Of a stretch of DNA of 59,147 bases, positions 8,155 through 16,563 are shown in pieces (the stretch's first letter is position 1; each line of letters begins with the position of its first letter). Source of the DNA: Clostridia bacterium (lineage in GTDB: Bacteria; Bacillota; Clostridia; Lachnospirales; Lachnospiraceae); contig CAJTFE010000032.1 of assembly GCA_910575725.1 (NCBI GenBank), positions 1 to 59,147 of the forward strand, read 5' to 3'. The translations under genes and the position numbers were made by a program. The notes beneath the pieces were generated by a model. It did not search any database, was not told the origin of the DNA, and saw only the letters and a program-made list of their open reading frames with translations.

Positions 8155-9775
8155 AGCCGGCCATCCCCATACTGATAAGCAGCCACATAACAGGCGTCAC
8201 AATAGGCAGATCCAGATTTACCAGGGACTGCGATACATAGCAGATTACAGCCAGCAATGCGCCGGCTATATAGGGACTTCTTGTCCGGTTCCGGAAAAGC
8301 CGGACAAAGGATGCGCCTAAAAAGAGCAGATAGAAGGCCAGCCCCAGTAATCCGATGGTTACCAGATATTGCAGGAAGGAGTTGTGGGCATTGTCAAAGA
8401 ACATTCCTGTGTCGTTCTGCATCTGCAGCAGGATGGTCTGACTGACCAGACATCCAAAGGTATCCGGACCGCAGCCGAACAGCTTGCCCATGGGCGTCAG
8501 ATGGTTGTAGATCCATAAAGATTTTTTCCATATATAGCCCCTGCCGCTTCCCCATCTGTCATTGAAGATAAGGTAAGAACCAAGAGCGGCATACTTTTCT
8601 TCCTGTCCGCTTTTGTTGGCGTCAAAGAGAAGCAGGCAGATAAGCAAAAATGCCGTCAGTATCAGCGCAGCCCATATATATGTATAAGTTATCGTTCTAT
8701 GTTTCTTTAGAGTTTCTTTTTTCGGATGTTTCCAGCAATAAAACCCCAGTGTTACAGTGAGTACCCATAAGACGGGCGCCAGAACAGAAAGGGCCTTCAG
8801 ATTGGAAATGACTTGGAATAGTCCAAAAAGTCCAAAGGTCCGGTCGGCAAATCGGACGTCGGCAATACGGATCATCTTAAGAGCCGTAAAAAAGGTTGTC
8901 ACCAGAAACAGATATTTCCATCTGCCTTTTTTGTCAGAAAATAATACAAAAGGAAGAAAGATAAAAACTGCGGCAAGACTTAGATAGGCATTGTCACTGC
9001 GCCCAAGGATAATGGCTGTCAGAGAAACAATAAAACAGGCGTAATACCAGATAGATTTTTTTAGGTTTTTTTCCAATGCGAACAGAGCGGCAGACAAGCC
9101 GAGAAGCATCCCCACATAAGCCGTATAGGTATTGATATTGCCTAATGTGGAAGTAAAGCTTGCCATGGAAGCCGGGGAATCTTTGCGGAAATGGAGAATG
9201 TCCATCTGAAAATAATCTGTGATACCAAATAGGCACAGGATCATCCCACTGGCCAGAAACACATCAAAAAGCCGTCCGTTTAAGAACCAGAAACGGCTGA
9301 TTAAAAAATAGGAAACAACATACAGAGTCAGCAGGAACAGGCCGCTGTAACGGCCTTCATTGCCCCAGAAGGCTTCATAAGGGAAGCGTGACTGTAATGT
9401 GGAAATAACTGCTGTCAGCCAGAAGCCCAGAACCATAGCATCTGCCGCGCAAAAATTTTTTTCCCAGCTGCCTGGGTGCAGCCGGGACAGCAAAGCTTTG
9501 GCAGGTACGCCCGGTAAGCTTTTCCGATGAATACCTGCCATATAAAAGGCCAGAAGGAGCATGGCGCCGCTTAAGATCAGAATACACAGTGTGTAGAAGC
9601 AATATTTTGTTTCCAGAATATCGTAGTAGGAATCGTGAAGGATCAATGGAAATACCGTAACCAGAAGGAAAATGACAGTTTCTATCATTTTGTTTGCCGC
9701 AGAGCGATATTGAAAGATAATTGCGTCTGCGTTTCGGCTGTTGTCCGGATTTGTATGGGAGGCGGTGATTTTCAT
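8054..9775 (-). CDS. O-antigen ligase / Wzy-like membrane protein
   Basis: A 573-residue polytopic membrane protein with about a dozen hydrophobic segments, the topology of WaaL/Wzy proteins. The large extracytoplasmic loop between late segments holds GCGPDTFG and FDNAHNSFLQYLVTIGLLGLAFY; this H-N-x-(F/Y)-L-Q pattern is typical of Wzy_C (PF04932) ligases and polymerases. Such proteins join or polymerise lipid-linked glycans at the outer face of the membrane. The ATG at 9775 is preferred to a TTG two codons earlier because AAAGG then lies 10 nt upstream. The last ~34 residues after the final membrane segment are low-complexity (Pro/Ser/Arg) and are antisense to the neighbour, so they are probably not conserved. 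Confidence 0.8.
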   Translation of the reverse strand: MKITASHTNPDNSRNADAIIFQYRSAANKMIETVIFLLVTVFPLILHDSYYDILETKYCFYTLCILILSGAMLLLAFYMAGIHRKSLPGVPAKALLSRLHPGSWEKNFCAADAMVLGFWLTAVISTLQSRFPYEAFWGNEGRYSGLFLLTLYVVSYFLISRFWFLNGRLFDVFLASGMILCLFGITDYFQMDILHFRKDSPASMASFTSTLGNINTYTAYVGMLLGLSAALFALEKNLKKSIWYYACFIVSLTAIILGRSDNAYLSLAAVFIFLPFVLFSDKKGRWKYLFLVTTFFTALKMIRIADVRFADRTFGLFGLFQVISNLKALSVLAPVLWVLTVTLGFYCWKHPKKETLKKHRTITYTYIWAALILTAFLLICLLLFDANKSGQEEKYAALGSYLIFNDRWGSGRGYIWKKSLWIYNHLTPMGKLFGCGPDTFGCLVSQTILLQMQNDTGMFFDNAHNSFLQYLVTIGLLGLAFYLLFLGASFVRLFRNRTRSPYIAGALLAVICYVSQSLVNLDLPIVTPVMWLLISMGMAGSTPTGHPHPVSSPVCPSPGKAIPESSNRHNKRR

Positions 9776-9976
9776 AATCAAGGAGCCTTTCTGTTCTGTA
9801 ATAAGTTAAGCAATCATTATTTTTGCTGAGGGTATGATACAATAACAAAATCAGTATAGCATTGGCAGAAGGAGGATGCAAGCAGCCGGAAGAGGCAGTG
9901 CAGCTGCGAAAAGATGCTGGATAGTGTACTAAAACTATGGTAAGATAAAAACATGGAAGGCGAGGAGGTGTGCCAT

Positions 9977-11674
9977 ATGACGAGAACTGTAGGAATCGGG
10001 CTGCAAAACTTTGAGAAGATACGAGAGAGACAATGCTTTTATGTAGATAAAACAAAATTTATAAAAGAGTGGTGGGAAAATCTGGATGATGTCACCCTAA
10101 TTACCCGCCCCAGGCGCTTTGGAAAGACGCTGACTATGAGTATGACGGAGCAGTTCTTTTCCATAAACTATGAGGGCCGGGGAGAGCTGTTTGAAGGACT
10201 TTCCATATGGGAGGATGAAAAGTACAGAGAACTGCAGGGAACCTGTCCGGTGATTAGCCTTTCATTCGCCAATGTAAAGGAAAGCAGCTATGAGTCAACC
10301 GTGCAGAGAATCAATCAGATTCTTACGAATCTGTATTATGAGTATAGCTTTGTGCTGGAGGGCGATGCTTTGTTATCCGAGGAAAAAGAAGATTTCCGCA
10401 GTGTATCTAAAGGTATGCCGGAGGTTACGGCTACGATGGCTCTTCACCAATTATCAAGGTTTTTGTATAAATATTATCATAAAAAGGTGATTATTCTCTT
10501 GGACGAGTATGATACTCCCATGCAGGAAGCCTATGTGAATGGATATTGGGAGGAGCTGGTTTCCTTTACCAGAAGTATGTTCAATTCGACCTTTAAAACG
10601 AATCCCTATCTGAACAGGGCTATTATGACAGGGATTACAAGAGTGAGCAGGGAATCTATCTTTTCTGATTTAAATAATCTCGAGGTGGTGACAACTACTT
10701 CGGAAAAGTATGCGGATTGCTTTGGGTTTACGGAAGAAGAAGTATTCGCTGCACTGGATGAGTGCGGAATGCCGGACAGAAAGCAAGAGGTTAAAAGCTG
10801 GTATGATGGATTTACCTTTGGGGATCATACGGATATCTATAATCCCTGGTCTGTTTTAAACTATTTGGATAAAAGAAAGGCGGGAACGTATTGGGCCAAT
10901 TCCAGCTCCAACAGCCTGGTAGGAAAACTGATTCGTGAGGGAAGTGCAGATATTAAGCAGGAATTTGAGGATTTGATTTCGGGTAAGCCGATTATAAAAC
11001 CAATAGATGAGCAGATTGTGTATGGAGAGCTGGAAGGAAATGAAGAAGGGATCTGGAGTCTCTTGCTGGCCAGCGGTTATCTGAAAGTACTCGATTATGA
11101 AGAAGATTGGGAATCAGTGGATGCGCCGGACTACGAGCTGGCGCTTACCAATCGTGAAGTAAGGCGGATGTTCTGCGTCATGGTACGGGACTGGTTTGGC
11201 AGGAGCAGAAGGGAATATAACGAGTTTATTAAAGCTATGCTGGCAGATGATTTGAAAACCATGAATTATTATATGAATAAGGTGGCTCTCGCTACTTTTA
11301 GCAGCTTTGATGTTGGGAATAAACCCTCGGAAGCAGCAGAGCCGGAGCGTTTTTATCATGGGTTTGTTTTGGGGCTTCTGGTGGAATTGGCTGACCGTTA
11401 TACAGTGACCTCGAATCGTGAGAGCGGCTTTGGACGATATGATGTGATGTTGGAACCAAAACATGAAGATGATGGAATTATTTTAGAATTCAAAGTGCAG
11501 GATCCAGAGGATGAGAAAGAGCTATCCGATACGGTAAAGGCGGCTTTGGAACAGATAGAAAAGAAGAAATATGAAACCATTTTGATGGAAAAGGGAGTTC
11601 CAAGAGAAAAAGTGCGCAAGTATGGCTTTGCCTTTTGTGGGAAAAATGTCTTGATTGGATCAGACCAAAGGTAA
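9977..11674 (+). CDS. AAA-ATPase-like / PD-(D/E)XK (DUF1703) protein, copy 1
   Basis: A 565-residue protein. The N-terminal half is the AAA-ATPase-like domain (PF09820 type): VDKTKFI, the arginine-rich P-loop ITRPRRFGKTLTMSM near residue 43, and the Walker B-like VIILLDEYDTPM. The C-terminal domain is a DUF1703/PD-(D/E)XK nuclease, with GRYDVMLEP supplying the aspartate and IILEFKV the E-x-K. The family is common and multi-copy in Lachnospiraceae and Bacteroidetes. Its function is unproven, although transposition-linked and defence roles have been suggested. ATG 9977 was chosen because GAGGAGG lies 8 nt upstream. Its stop codon TAA sits inside the ribosome binding site of the second copy. Confidence 0.9.
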   Translation: MTRTVGIGLQNFEKIRERQCFYVDKTKFIKEWWENLDDVTLITRPRRFGKTLTMSMTEQFFSINYEGRGELFEGLSIWEDEKYRELQGTCPVISLSFANVKESSYESTVQRINQILTNLYYEYSFVLEGDALLSEEKEDFRSVSKGMPEVTATMALHQLSRFLYKYYHKKVIILLDEYDTPMQEAYVNGYWEELVSFTRSMFNSTFKTNPYLNRAIMTGITRVSRESIFSDLNNLEVVTTTSEKYADCFGFTEEEVFAALDECGMPDRKQEVKSWYDGFTFGDHTDIYNPWSVLNYLDKRKAGTYWANSSSNSLVGKLIREGSADIKQEFEDLISGKPIIKPIDEQIVYGELEGNEEGIWSLLLASGYLKVLDYEEDWESVDAPDYELALTNREVRRMFCVMVRDWFGRSRREYNEFIKAMLADDLKTMNYYMNKVALATFSSFDVGNKPSEAAEPERFYHGFVLGLLVELADRYTVTSNRESGFGRYDVMLEPKHEDDGIILEFKVQDPEDEKELSDTVKAALEQIEKKKYETILMEKGVPREKVRKYGFAFCGKNVLIGSDQR

Positions 11675-11687
11675 GGAGGTGCGAAGC

Positions 11688-13370
11688 ATGGCGAGAACGG
11701 TGGGTATTGGTCTGCAAAGCTTTGAGAACGTACGAGAGAGACAATGCTTTTATGTAGATAAAACAAAATTTATAAAAGAGTGGTGGGAAAATCTGGATGA
11801 TGTCACCTTGATTACCCGTCCCAGGCGCTTTGGAAAGACACTGACTATGAGTATGACGGAGCAGTTCTTTTCCGTAAATTATGAGGGCAGGGGAGAGCTG
11901 TTTGAAGGACTTTCCATCTGGGAGGATGAAAAGTACAGAGAACAGCAGGGAACCTATCCGGTGATTAGCCTTTCATTCGCCAATGTAAAGGAAAGCAGCT
12001 ATGAGTCAACCGTGCAGAGAATCAATCAGATTCTTACGAATCTGTATTATGAGTATAGCTTTGTGCTGGAGGGCGATGCTTTGTTATCCGAGGAAAAAGA
12101 AGATTTCCGCAGTGTATCTAAAGGTATGCCGGAGGTTACGGCTACGATGGCTCTTCACCAATTATCAAGGTTTTTGTATAAATATTATCATAAAAAGGTG
12201 ATTATTCTCTTGGACGAGTATGATACTCCCATGCAGGAAGCCTATGTGAATGGATATTGGGAGGAGCTGGTTTCCTTTACCAGAAGTATGTTCAATTCGA
12301 CTTTTAAAACGAATCCCTATCTAAACAGGGCTATTATGACAGGGATTACAAGAGTGAGCAGGGAATCTATTTTTTCTGATTTGAACAATTTGAAAGTGAT
12401 AACAACAACTTCAGACGAGTATGCGGACTGCTTTGGTTTTACGGAGGAAGAAGTTTTTGCGGCATTAGATGAATTTGGAATGTCTGACAAGAAACAAGAA
12501 GTAAAAAGATGGTATGATGGCTTTGTGTTTGGCAGCCAGTCGGATATCTACAATCCCTGGTCGATTATAAATTATCTGGATACGGGAAAGGTAAGGACTT
12601 ACTGGGCCAATTCCAGCTCCAACAGCCTGGTAGGAAAACTGATTCGGGAGGGAAACAAGGAGGTTAAGCAAAGGCTTGAGGGGCTGATGCACGGCGAGGC
12701 TTTCCGGGTTGAGATGGATGAGCAGATTGTGTATGGGGAATTGGCTGTAAAAAGAAACTCCGTCTGGAGTCTCCTCCTTGCCAGCGGTTATCTGAAAGCT
12801 CTGCAGGTAGAATATATAGAAACGGAAGGCCGCTGGTACTACACCCTGACCCTGACAAACCGGGAAGTGCGGATGATGTTTGAGAACATGATTCGGGGAT
12901 GGTTTTCTGAGCAGGATGAGAATTATAATGATTTTATCAAGGCGCTGCTGTTAAATGACTTGAAGGCTATGAATTATTATATGAATAAAGTGGCCCTTGC
13001 TACGTTCAGTGCTTTTGATACAGGAAACAAGCCTTCAGAGGCTGCGGAGCCGGAGCGCTTCTACCACGGCTTTGTGCTGGGGCTGTTAGTAGACTTGTCT
13101 GACCGCTATGCGGTAGTCTCCAACCGTGAGAGCGGCTTTGGGCGGTATGATGTGATGCTGGAGCCCAAAAAGGACGATGACGGGATTATACTGGAATTCA
13201 AGGTACAGGATATGGAGGATGAAAAGGAGCTTGCGGATACGGTGAAGGCGGCCCTGCAGCAGATCGAGGAACGAAAGTACGAAGCTGCGCTTATAGCAAA
13301 GGGAGTTCCCAAAGAAAAGATAAGAAAATATGGGTTCGCCTTTTGTGGGAAAAGAGTTTTGATTGGCTGA
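11688..13370 (+). CDS. AAA-ATPase-like / PD-(D/E)XK (DUF1703) protein, copy 2
   Basis: A 560-residue tandem paralogue of copy 1 with the same P-loop (RPRRFGKTL), Walker B (ILLDEYDTPM) and nuclease motifs (GRYDVMLEPK, IILEFKVQD). AAGGAGG (11673-11679) overlaps the stop of copy 1 and lies 8 nt before the ATG, so the two are co-translated. Roughly the first 235 residues are almost identical to copy 1 even at silent positions, while residues beyond that diverge clearly. A stable hairpin follows at 13378-13407. Confidence 0.9.
   Translation: MARTVGIGLQSFENVRERQCFYVDKTKFIKEWWENLDDVTLITRPRRFGKTLTMSMTEQFFSVNYEGRGELFEGLSIWEDEKYREQQGTYPVISLSFANVKESSYESTVQRINQILTNLYYEYSFVLEGDALLSEEKEDFRSVSKGMPEVTATMALHQLSRFLYKYYHKKVIILLDEYDTPMQEAYVNGYWEELVSFTRSMFNSTFKTNPYLNRAIMTGITRVSRESIFSDLNNLKVITTTSDEYADCFGFTEEEVFAALDEFGMSDKKQEVKRWYDGFVFGSQSDIYNPWSIINYLDTGKVRTYWANSSSNSLVGKLIREGNKEVKQRLEGLMHGEAFRVEMDEQIVYGELAVKRNSVWSLLLASGYLKALQVEYIETEGRWYYTLTLTNREVRMMFENMIRGWFSEQDENYNDFIKALLLNDLKAMNYYMNKVALATFSAFDTGNKPSEAAEPERFYHGFVLGLLVDLSDRYAVVSNRESGFGRYDVMLEPKKDDDGIILEFKVQDMEDEKELADTVKAALQQIEERKYEAALIAKGVPKEKIRKYGFAFCGKRVLIG
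11731..12382 (+). repeat. Near-identical 652-bp block shared with 10020-10671
   Basis: The segment 11731-12382 matches 10020-10671 at a constant offset of 1711 bp with only scattered substitutions and no gaps seen. Just after 10671/12382 the sequences become much less similar. This sharp edge within a coding region suggests recent gene conversion or unequal exchange between the tandem copies. Confidence 0.85.
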
Positions 13371-13377
13371 CGGTGCT

Positions 13378-13407
13378 GGGGCTGCCGCCTTATTTTGCGG
13401 CAGCCCC
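13378..13407. terminator. Stable hairpin between convergent genes
   Basis: GGGGCTGCCGC (13378-13388) and GCGGCAGCCCC (13397-13407) form an 11-bp GC-rich stem with an 8-nt loop. The stop codon of the minus-strand permease lies in the loop and its last codons form one arm. There is no T-run on either side, so it is a probable transcription barrier rather than a classic terminator. Confidence 0.55.
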
Positions 13408-14403
13408 AAACTGACGGAGGGCAGCTGGATAGAGCAAAATCCAACCAATACAATGAATCGCAAGAATCACCAGATCTTTACCGGCGGCTGTCATGCTGCC
13501 GTTGGCCAGCTCCATAATTCCCTCAAAAGCTGCGCAGGATGGGATGAGATAGCAGATACCGGAGAGGATCTTATTTTCTGCCAGCGCCAGATATTTAAGA
13601 AGGGGAACCGCCATAAATACAATCATAAGAATTTTGATATAAACCACGCCTGCCATCATCCCGTCCGAAACACGGCCGATAAAGAGGCCGGCCAAAGACG
13701 ACGCAAAGGCTGACAATACAGTTAATGCCAGCATTACCGCCATCCGGCCGGGAGAAAGCCGGAAACAGACTGCCGCCGTAACCATTGCGGACAGACAGCC
13801 AAACACAAAACCGATAAAAATTTTCTGAATTATATATTGCCTGGAGGTCATAGGCAGTATTTCATTGATCAGTGCAATCCCATCTTCTTTTTCGGAAATA
13901 ATGTTCATTGCATTAAAAGTACAGCCCATGAACATGGCAGTAATCAGCGTCATTGCCATAAAAATATATTGAAATCCGGTCAGTACGTCAGGCTGTTCCA
14001 AGGTCTGTATACGGACTCCGGCCGACAGTTCCCTCTGTTCATAGAGAGCCGGAAGTGTGGCTGCCGTCTGCTGCCACAAAGGTAATTCATCACCAGATAA
14101 AGCTGTCTTGATGCTGTTTCCGTCCATTTCGATGCCAATCAGATTGGTAGACGGCTCCCGGATCGCCGAAAGCCATTCCTCCCTTGTCTGACAGACGGTA
14201 ACATCGCCGTACCCCATAAGCCATTCCCTTGCTTCATCAGTGACTCCGCCGTCAACCACACAAAAGTAGTATTCGCCTAAAGAGGACAGGTCAATGGAAC
14301 CGGCCATATTCAGTGCCATAGCGGCCATAACAGGCAGGAAAAACGACATGATGCAAAATTTATCTTTCCTAACGCTCTTCAGCTGATAGATCAATCCTTT
14401 CAT
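13390..14403 (-). CDS. ABC-2-type permease subunit
   Basis: A 337-residue membrane protein with an N-terminal anchor (SFFLPVMAAMALNMAG), a ~130-residue extracytoplasmic region and about five C-terminal membrane helices, the usual ABC-2 (NatB/DrrB-like) exporter layout. The ATG at 14403 follows GGAGG with suitable spacing and leaves 2 nt to the preceding permease; an upstream 24-codon extension is ignored. It is the last gene of a small-peptide/ATPase/permease/permease operon next to a two-component system, a layout typical of exporters for cell-wall antibiotics, peptides or lantibiotic immunity. The substrate is unknown. Confidence 0.82.
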   Translation of the reverse strand: MKGLIYQLKSVRKDKFCIMSFFLPVMAAMALNMAGSIDLSSLGEYYFCVVDGGVTDEAREWLMGYGDVTVCQTREEWLSAIREPSTNLIGIEMDGNSIKTALSGDELPLWQQTAATLPALYEQRELSAGVRIQTLEQPDVLTGFQYIFMAMTLITAMFMGCTFNAMNIISEKEDGIALINEILPMTSRQYIIQKIFIGFVFGCLSAMVTAAVCFRLSPGRMAVMLALTVLSAFASSLAGLFIGRVSDGMMAGVVYIKILMIVFMAVPLLKYLALAENKILSGICYLIPSCAAFEGIMELANGSMTAAGKDLVILAIHCIGWILLYPAALRQFGAAAK

Positions 14404-14405
14404 AA

Positions 14406-15407
14406 TTAACCCTCCTCCCCCATCTCTTTGCGAAACGCCGCAGCGGCAATGCCAAAGAGTAAAAGAATAACACACACTGCACAGATATAATAAACCGGGT
14501 TTGTAACAGGCGTGCCAAAAAAAGCATGTTTCAGCCCCATATACAGATGATAAAAGGGATGCCGGCAGATCCAGTCCATTTTAATTGCAGTGTTGGCCGA
14601 CAGGAAAACCGGTGTTGCAATAAAAAGCGCAATCACCAGATAAGCCAGTGAAAATTGTTTAAAATCTTTTAACAGCATTGCACAGCTGAAGCCAGTGAGA
14701 GACATAATCAGAGATAAGATTCCTGTCTGTACAAGGACAGCAGGCAGCATACTGCCTGCTTCTTTTGGCCCGACATTGAACAGAGTCATCAAAGCTGCAA
14801 AAACGAAATCCGTAAGCAGAAAAAGGAAGACCTTGGAACATATAAACAGGCTCTTTTTCAGAGGCATAATAGCATGAATGCGTATCACTCCCATCTGTTT
14901 TTCTTTAAACAGCACAGACGCAATCCCCAAAAAGCCGACGGCAACAATCTCAATAAACAGCAGCTCACAGGTGATCTCCCTGCGCTGTTTCATTTCCGGA
15001 GTATGCTCCCCCACGGTTTCCGGCTTGTATCCGCTGCCGGAATGCAGAAGCGAGAGGGCATAGTCTGCTCTATGCCGGTCGGCTTTTGGGGTTCCCGCAT
15101 AAAGTACAATATGGGGCCTGCCATCCTTTATGCGGATTCCGACACCGCCGCTTGTATCTCTGGCAAGCGCCTCATCCAGCTCTTCCTCAGAAGTTACTAG
15201 GTGGATAAGGGGCGATGCCTGTGTATAAGTCCTTTCTGGATCATAGAGATAGACGTTGTAGATATTGGCATGATCTCCCATAAGATTCAGATAGCCAAAG
15301 TGAATGAACCCTGTATAGAGCAAAAGGGATCCAAGTGCTATCAGGAAAAATTTTCCTGACGCCATCATGCGGCAGTCCTTTTTGAATAAAGAAAAAAGGT
15401 ACTTCAA
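14406..15407 (-). CDS. ABC-2-type permease subunit
   Basis: A 333-residue membrane protein beginning MKYLFSLFKKDCRMM, with one N-terminal helix, a ~140-residue outside domain and six or so C-terminal helices (for example IEIVAVGFLGIASVLF, LVQTGILSLIMSLTGFSCAML). It is the same type as the neighbour at 13390-14403 but clearly diverged, so the exporter is probably a heterodimer. Its start overlaps the end of the ATPase gene by 4 nt. Confidence 0.82.
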   Translation of the reverse strand: MKYLFSLFKKDCRMMASGKFFLIALGSLLLYTGFIHFGYLNLMGDHANIYNVYLYDPERTYTQASPLIHLVTSEEELDEALARDTSGGVGIRIKDGRPHIVLYAGTPKADRHRADYALSLLHSGSGYKPETVGEHTPEMKQRREITCELLFIEIVAVGFLGIASVLFKEKQMGVIRIHAIMPLKKSLFICSKVFLFLLTDFVFAALMTLFNVGPKEAGSMLPAVLVQTGILSLIMSLTGFSCAMLLKDFKQFSLAYLVIALFIATPVFLSANTAIKMDWICRHPFYHLYMGLKHAFFGTPVTNPVYYICAVCVILLLFGIAAAAFRKEMGEEG

Positions 15408-16252
15408 GACAGCCTCCTTCCTGCATACTGGATAAAAATGTCCTCCAGCGTCGGCTCCTGGGAGTGAATACTGATCAGTTCATCAAATGGAAAAGGAAAA
15501 CCTGACTTCAGCGACTGTGCATCCAGCGTCTGTTCTTCCCTCCTGCCCTGATACAGATAATGAACAGCAATGCTGCGGCTGCTGTTCTGTTCTTTTAGAT
15601 TTTCCGGCGTATCAAGCGCAACAATGTTTCCATCAGAGATAAAAGCCACTCTGTCACAGAGCAGATCGGCATCCAGCATATTATGGGTTGTTACAAATAC
15701 CGTTGTCCCCTTTTGGCGTTCCTTCTCTATAATCCTGCGGAAGAGGACAGCCCCGGCTGGATCAAGGCCGCTGGTCGGCTCGTCTAAAAACAGGAGTTTC
15801 GGGCTGCTGATCAAGGCCCTCGCCATACTGACACGCTGGCGCATCCCCTTGGAGTAGGAGGACACCGGTTTCCTTAAGAAATCCTTCTTAAATTCCAGTT
15901 CATCAAGCACCTCCAGGGCATTGCGCAGCTGTTCTTTGGGATAGAAAGAGGAAAAATAGCGCAGGTTGTCAAGGGCGCTTAGATTGGCGTACAGATAGGG
16001 AAACTCAAACAGGACGCCGATTTTCTGGAAGAATTCCTGGTCAGGCACTTCCCTTAACTCTTTCCCGAAGAGGGACACCATGCCGCCGTGTTCCTTCAGA
16101 ATGCCGGTCAGTATCTTTTGGGTGGTAGACTTCCCGGAGCCGTTCGGCCCCAGGAATCCAAAGATTTCCCCATCCCCCACAGAGAAGTTCAGGCCGTGCA
16201 ATGCCTGTTTGTCTTTTCCATAGGAAAATGTCAGATCCTTTACTTCAATCAT
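15404..16252 (-). CDS. ABC transporter ATP-binding protein (exporter type)
   Basis: A 282-residue ATPase with Walker A GPNGSGKST (35-43), signature YSKGMRQRVSMARAL, Walker B LLFLDEPTSGLDP and the switch histidine in VTTHNM. The length and short C-terminal extension match CcmA/NatA/BcrA-type subunits that drive ABC-2 exporters. It overlaps the permease downstream (4 nt) and the 49-aa peptide gene upstream (ATGA), so the four genes are translationally coupled. Confidence 0.92.
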   Translation of the reverse strand: MIEVKDLTFSYGKDKQALHGLNFSVGDGEIFGFLGPNGSGKSTTQKILTGILKEHGGMVSLFGKELREVPDQEFFQKIGVLFEFPYLYANLSALDNLRYFSSFYPKEQLRNALEVLDELEFKKDFLRKPVSSYSKGMRQRVSMARALISSPKLLFLDEPTSGLDPAGAVLFRRIIEKERQKGTTVFVTTHNMLDADLLCDRVAFISDGNIVALDTPENLKEQNSSRSIAVHYLYQGRREEQTLDAQSLKSGFPFPFDELISIHSQEPTLEDIFIQYAGRRLS

Positions 16253-16398
16253 TCATCATCCCCCCATTTTCCATATCGCTCCTTTTTCCTGCCCTGTTCC
16301 CGAGTGCTCCACCATTTTATAAACTTTACCTTGAAAGGGATAGAGAGGATAAGCGCCGCAGTCACAAGCCACCAGTACCATTCCAAACCTAAGAACAT
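16249..16398 (-). CDS. 49-residue membrane peptide, first gene of the ABC operon
   Basis: A short gene that automatic callers would probably miss. ATG at 16398 is preceded by AAGGAGG with 8 nt spacing and ends in an ATGA overlap with the ATPase start. The product opens with a Trp-rich hydrophobic segment (MFLGLEWYWWLVTAALILSI), followed by a basic tail (KVKFIKWWSTREQGRKKERYGKW). It looks like a single-pass membrane peptide with its tail in the cytoplasm. The strong ribosome binding site and coupling argue that it is real, perhaps an accessory subunit of the exporter. I recognise no family. Confidence 0.75.
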   Translation of the reverse strand: MFLGLEWYWWLVTAALILSIPFKVKFIKWWSTREQGRKKERYGKWGDDE

Positions 16399-16462
16399 AA
16401 TCCCTGCCTCCTTATTTTGAGGACGTTTCTTTCCTCTTGATGGGGTAAGAATAAAAAAGTGC

Positions 16463-16502
16463 GTTGAAGTTTATGTGAAATTGGTGTGAATTCGGTGTGA
16501 AA
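16463..16502 (-). promoter_or_regulatory. Four 11-bp-phased direct repeats, probable response-regulator operator
   Basis: On the plus strand, GTTGAAG (16463), TGTGAAA (16474), TGTGAAT (16485) and TGTGAAA (16496) recur exactly every 11 bp, one helical turn. They lie 65 to 104 bp upstream of the 49-aa peptide gene, with a possible -10 (TATTCT, 16453-16448) downstream. OmpR-family regulators bind such tandem repeats. The adjacent response regulator at 17637-18305 is the natural candidate. Confidence 0.6.
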
Positions 16503-16516
16503 TCTTTTATACGATA

Positions 16517-16556
16517 AGAAAAAGCCTCCATTTCTTTATAGAAACAGAAGCCTTTG
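16517..16556 (-). terminator. Terminator of the sensor kinase operon
   Basis: Read on the minus strand, GCTTCTGTTTCT pairs with AGAAATGGAGGC over 12 bp (with G-U pairs) around a 4-nt loop, followed by TTTTTC. It separates the two-component operon from the ABC operon. Confidence 0.75.
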
Positions 16557-16563
16557 GCACGGT

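Noticed and set aside
8132..8445. Small plus-strand frames after the glycerophosphotransferase-like gene
   Set aside because: They are antisense to the ligase coding region and lack initiation signals.
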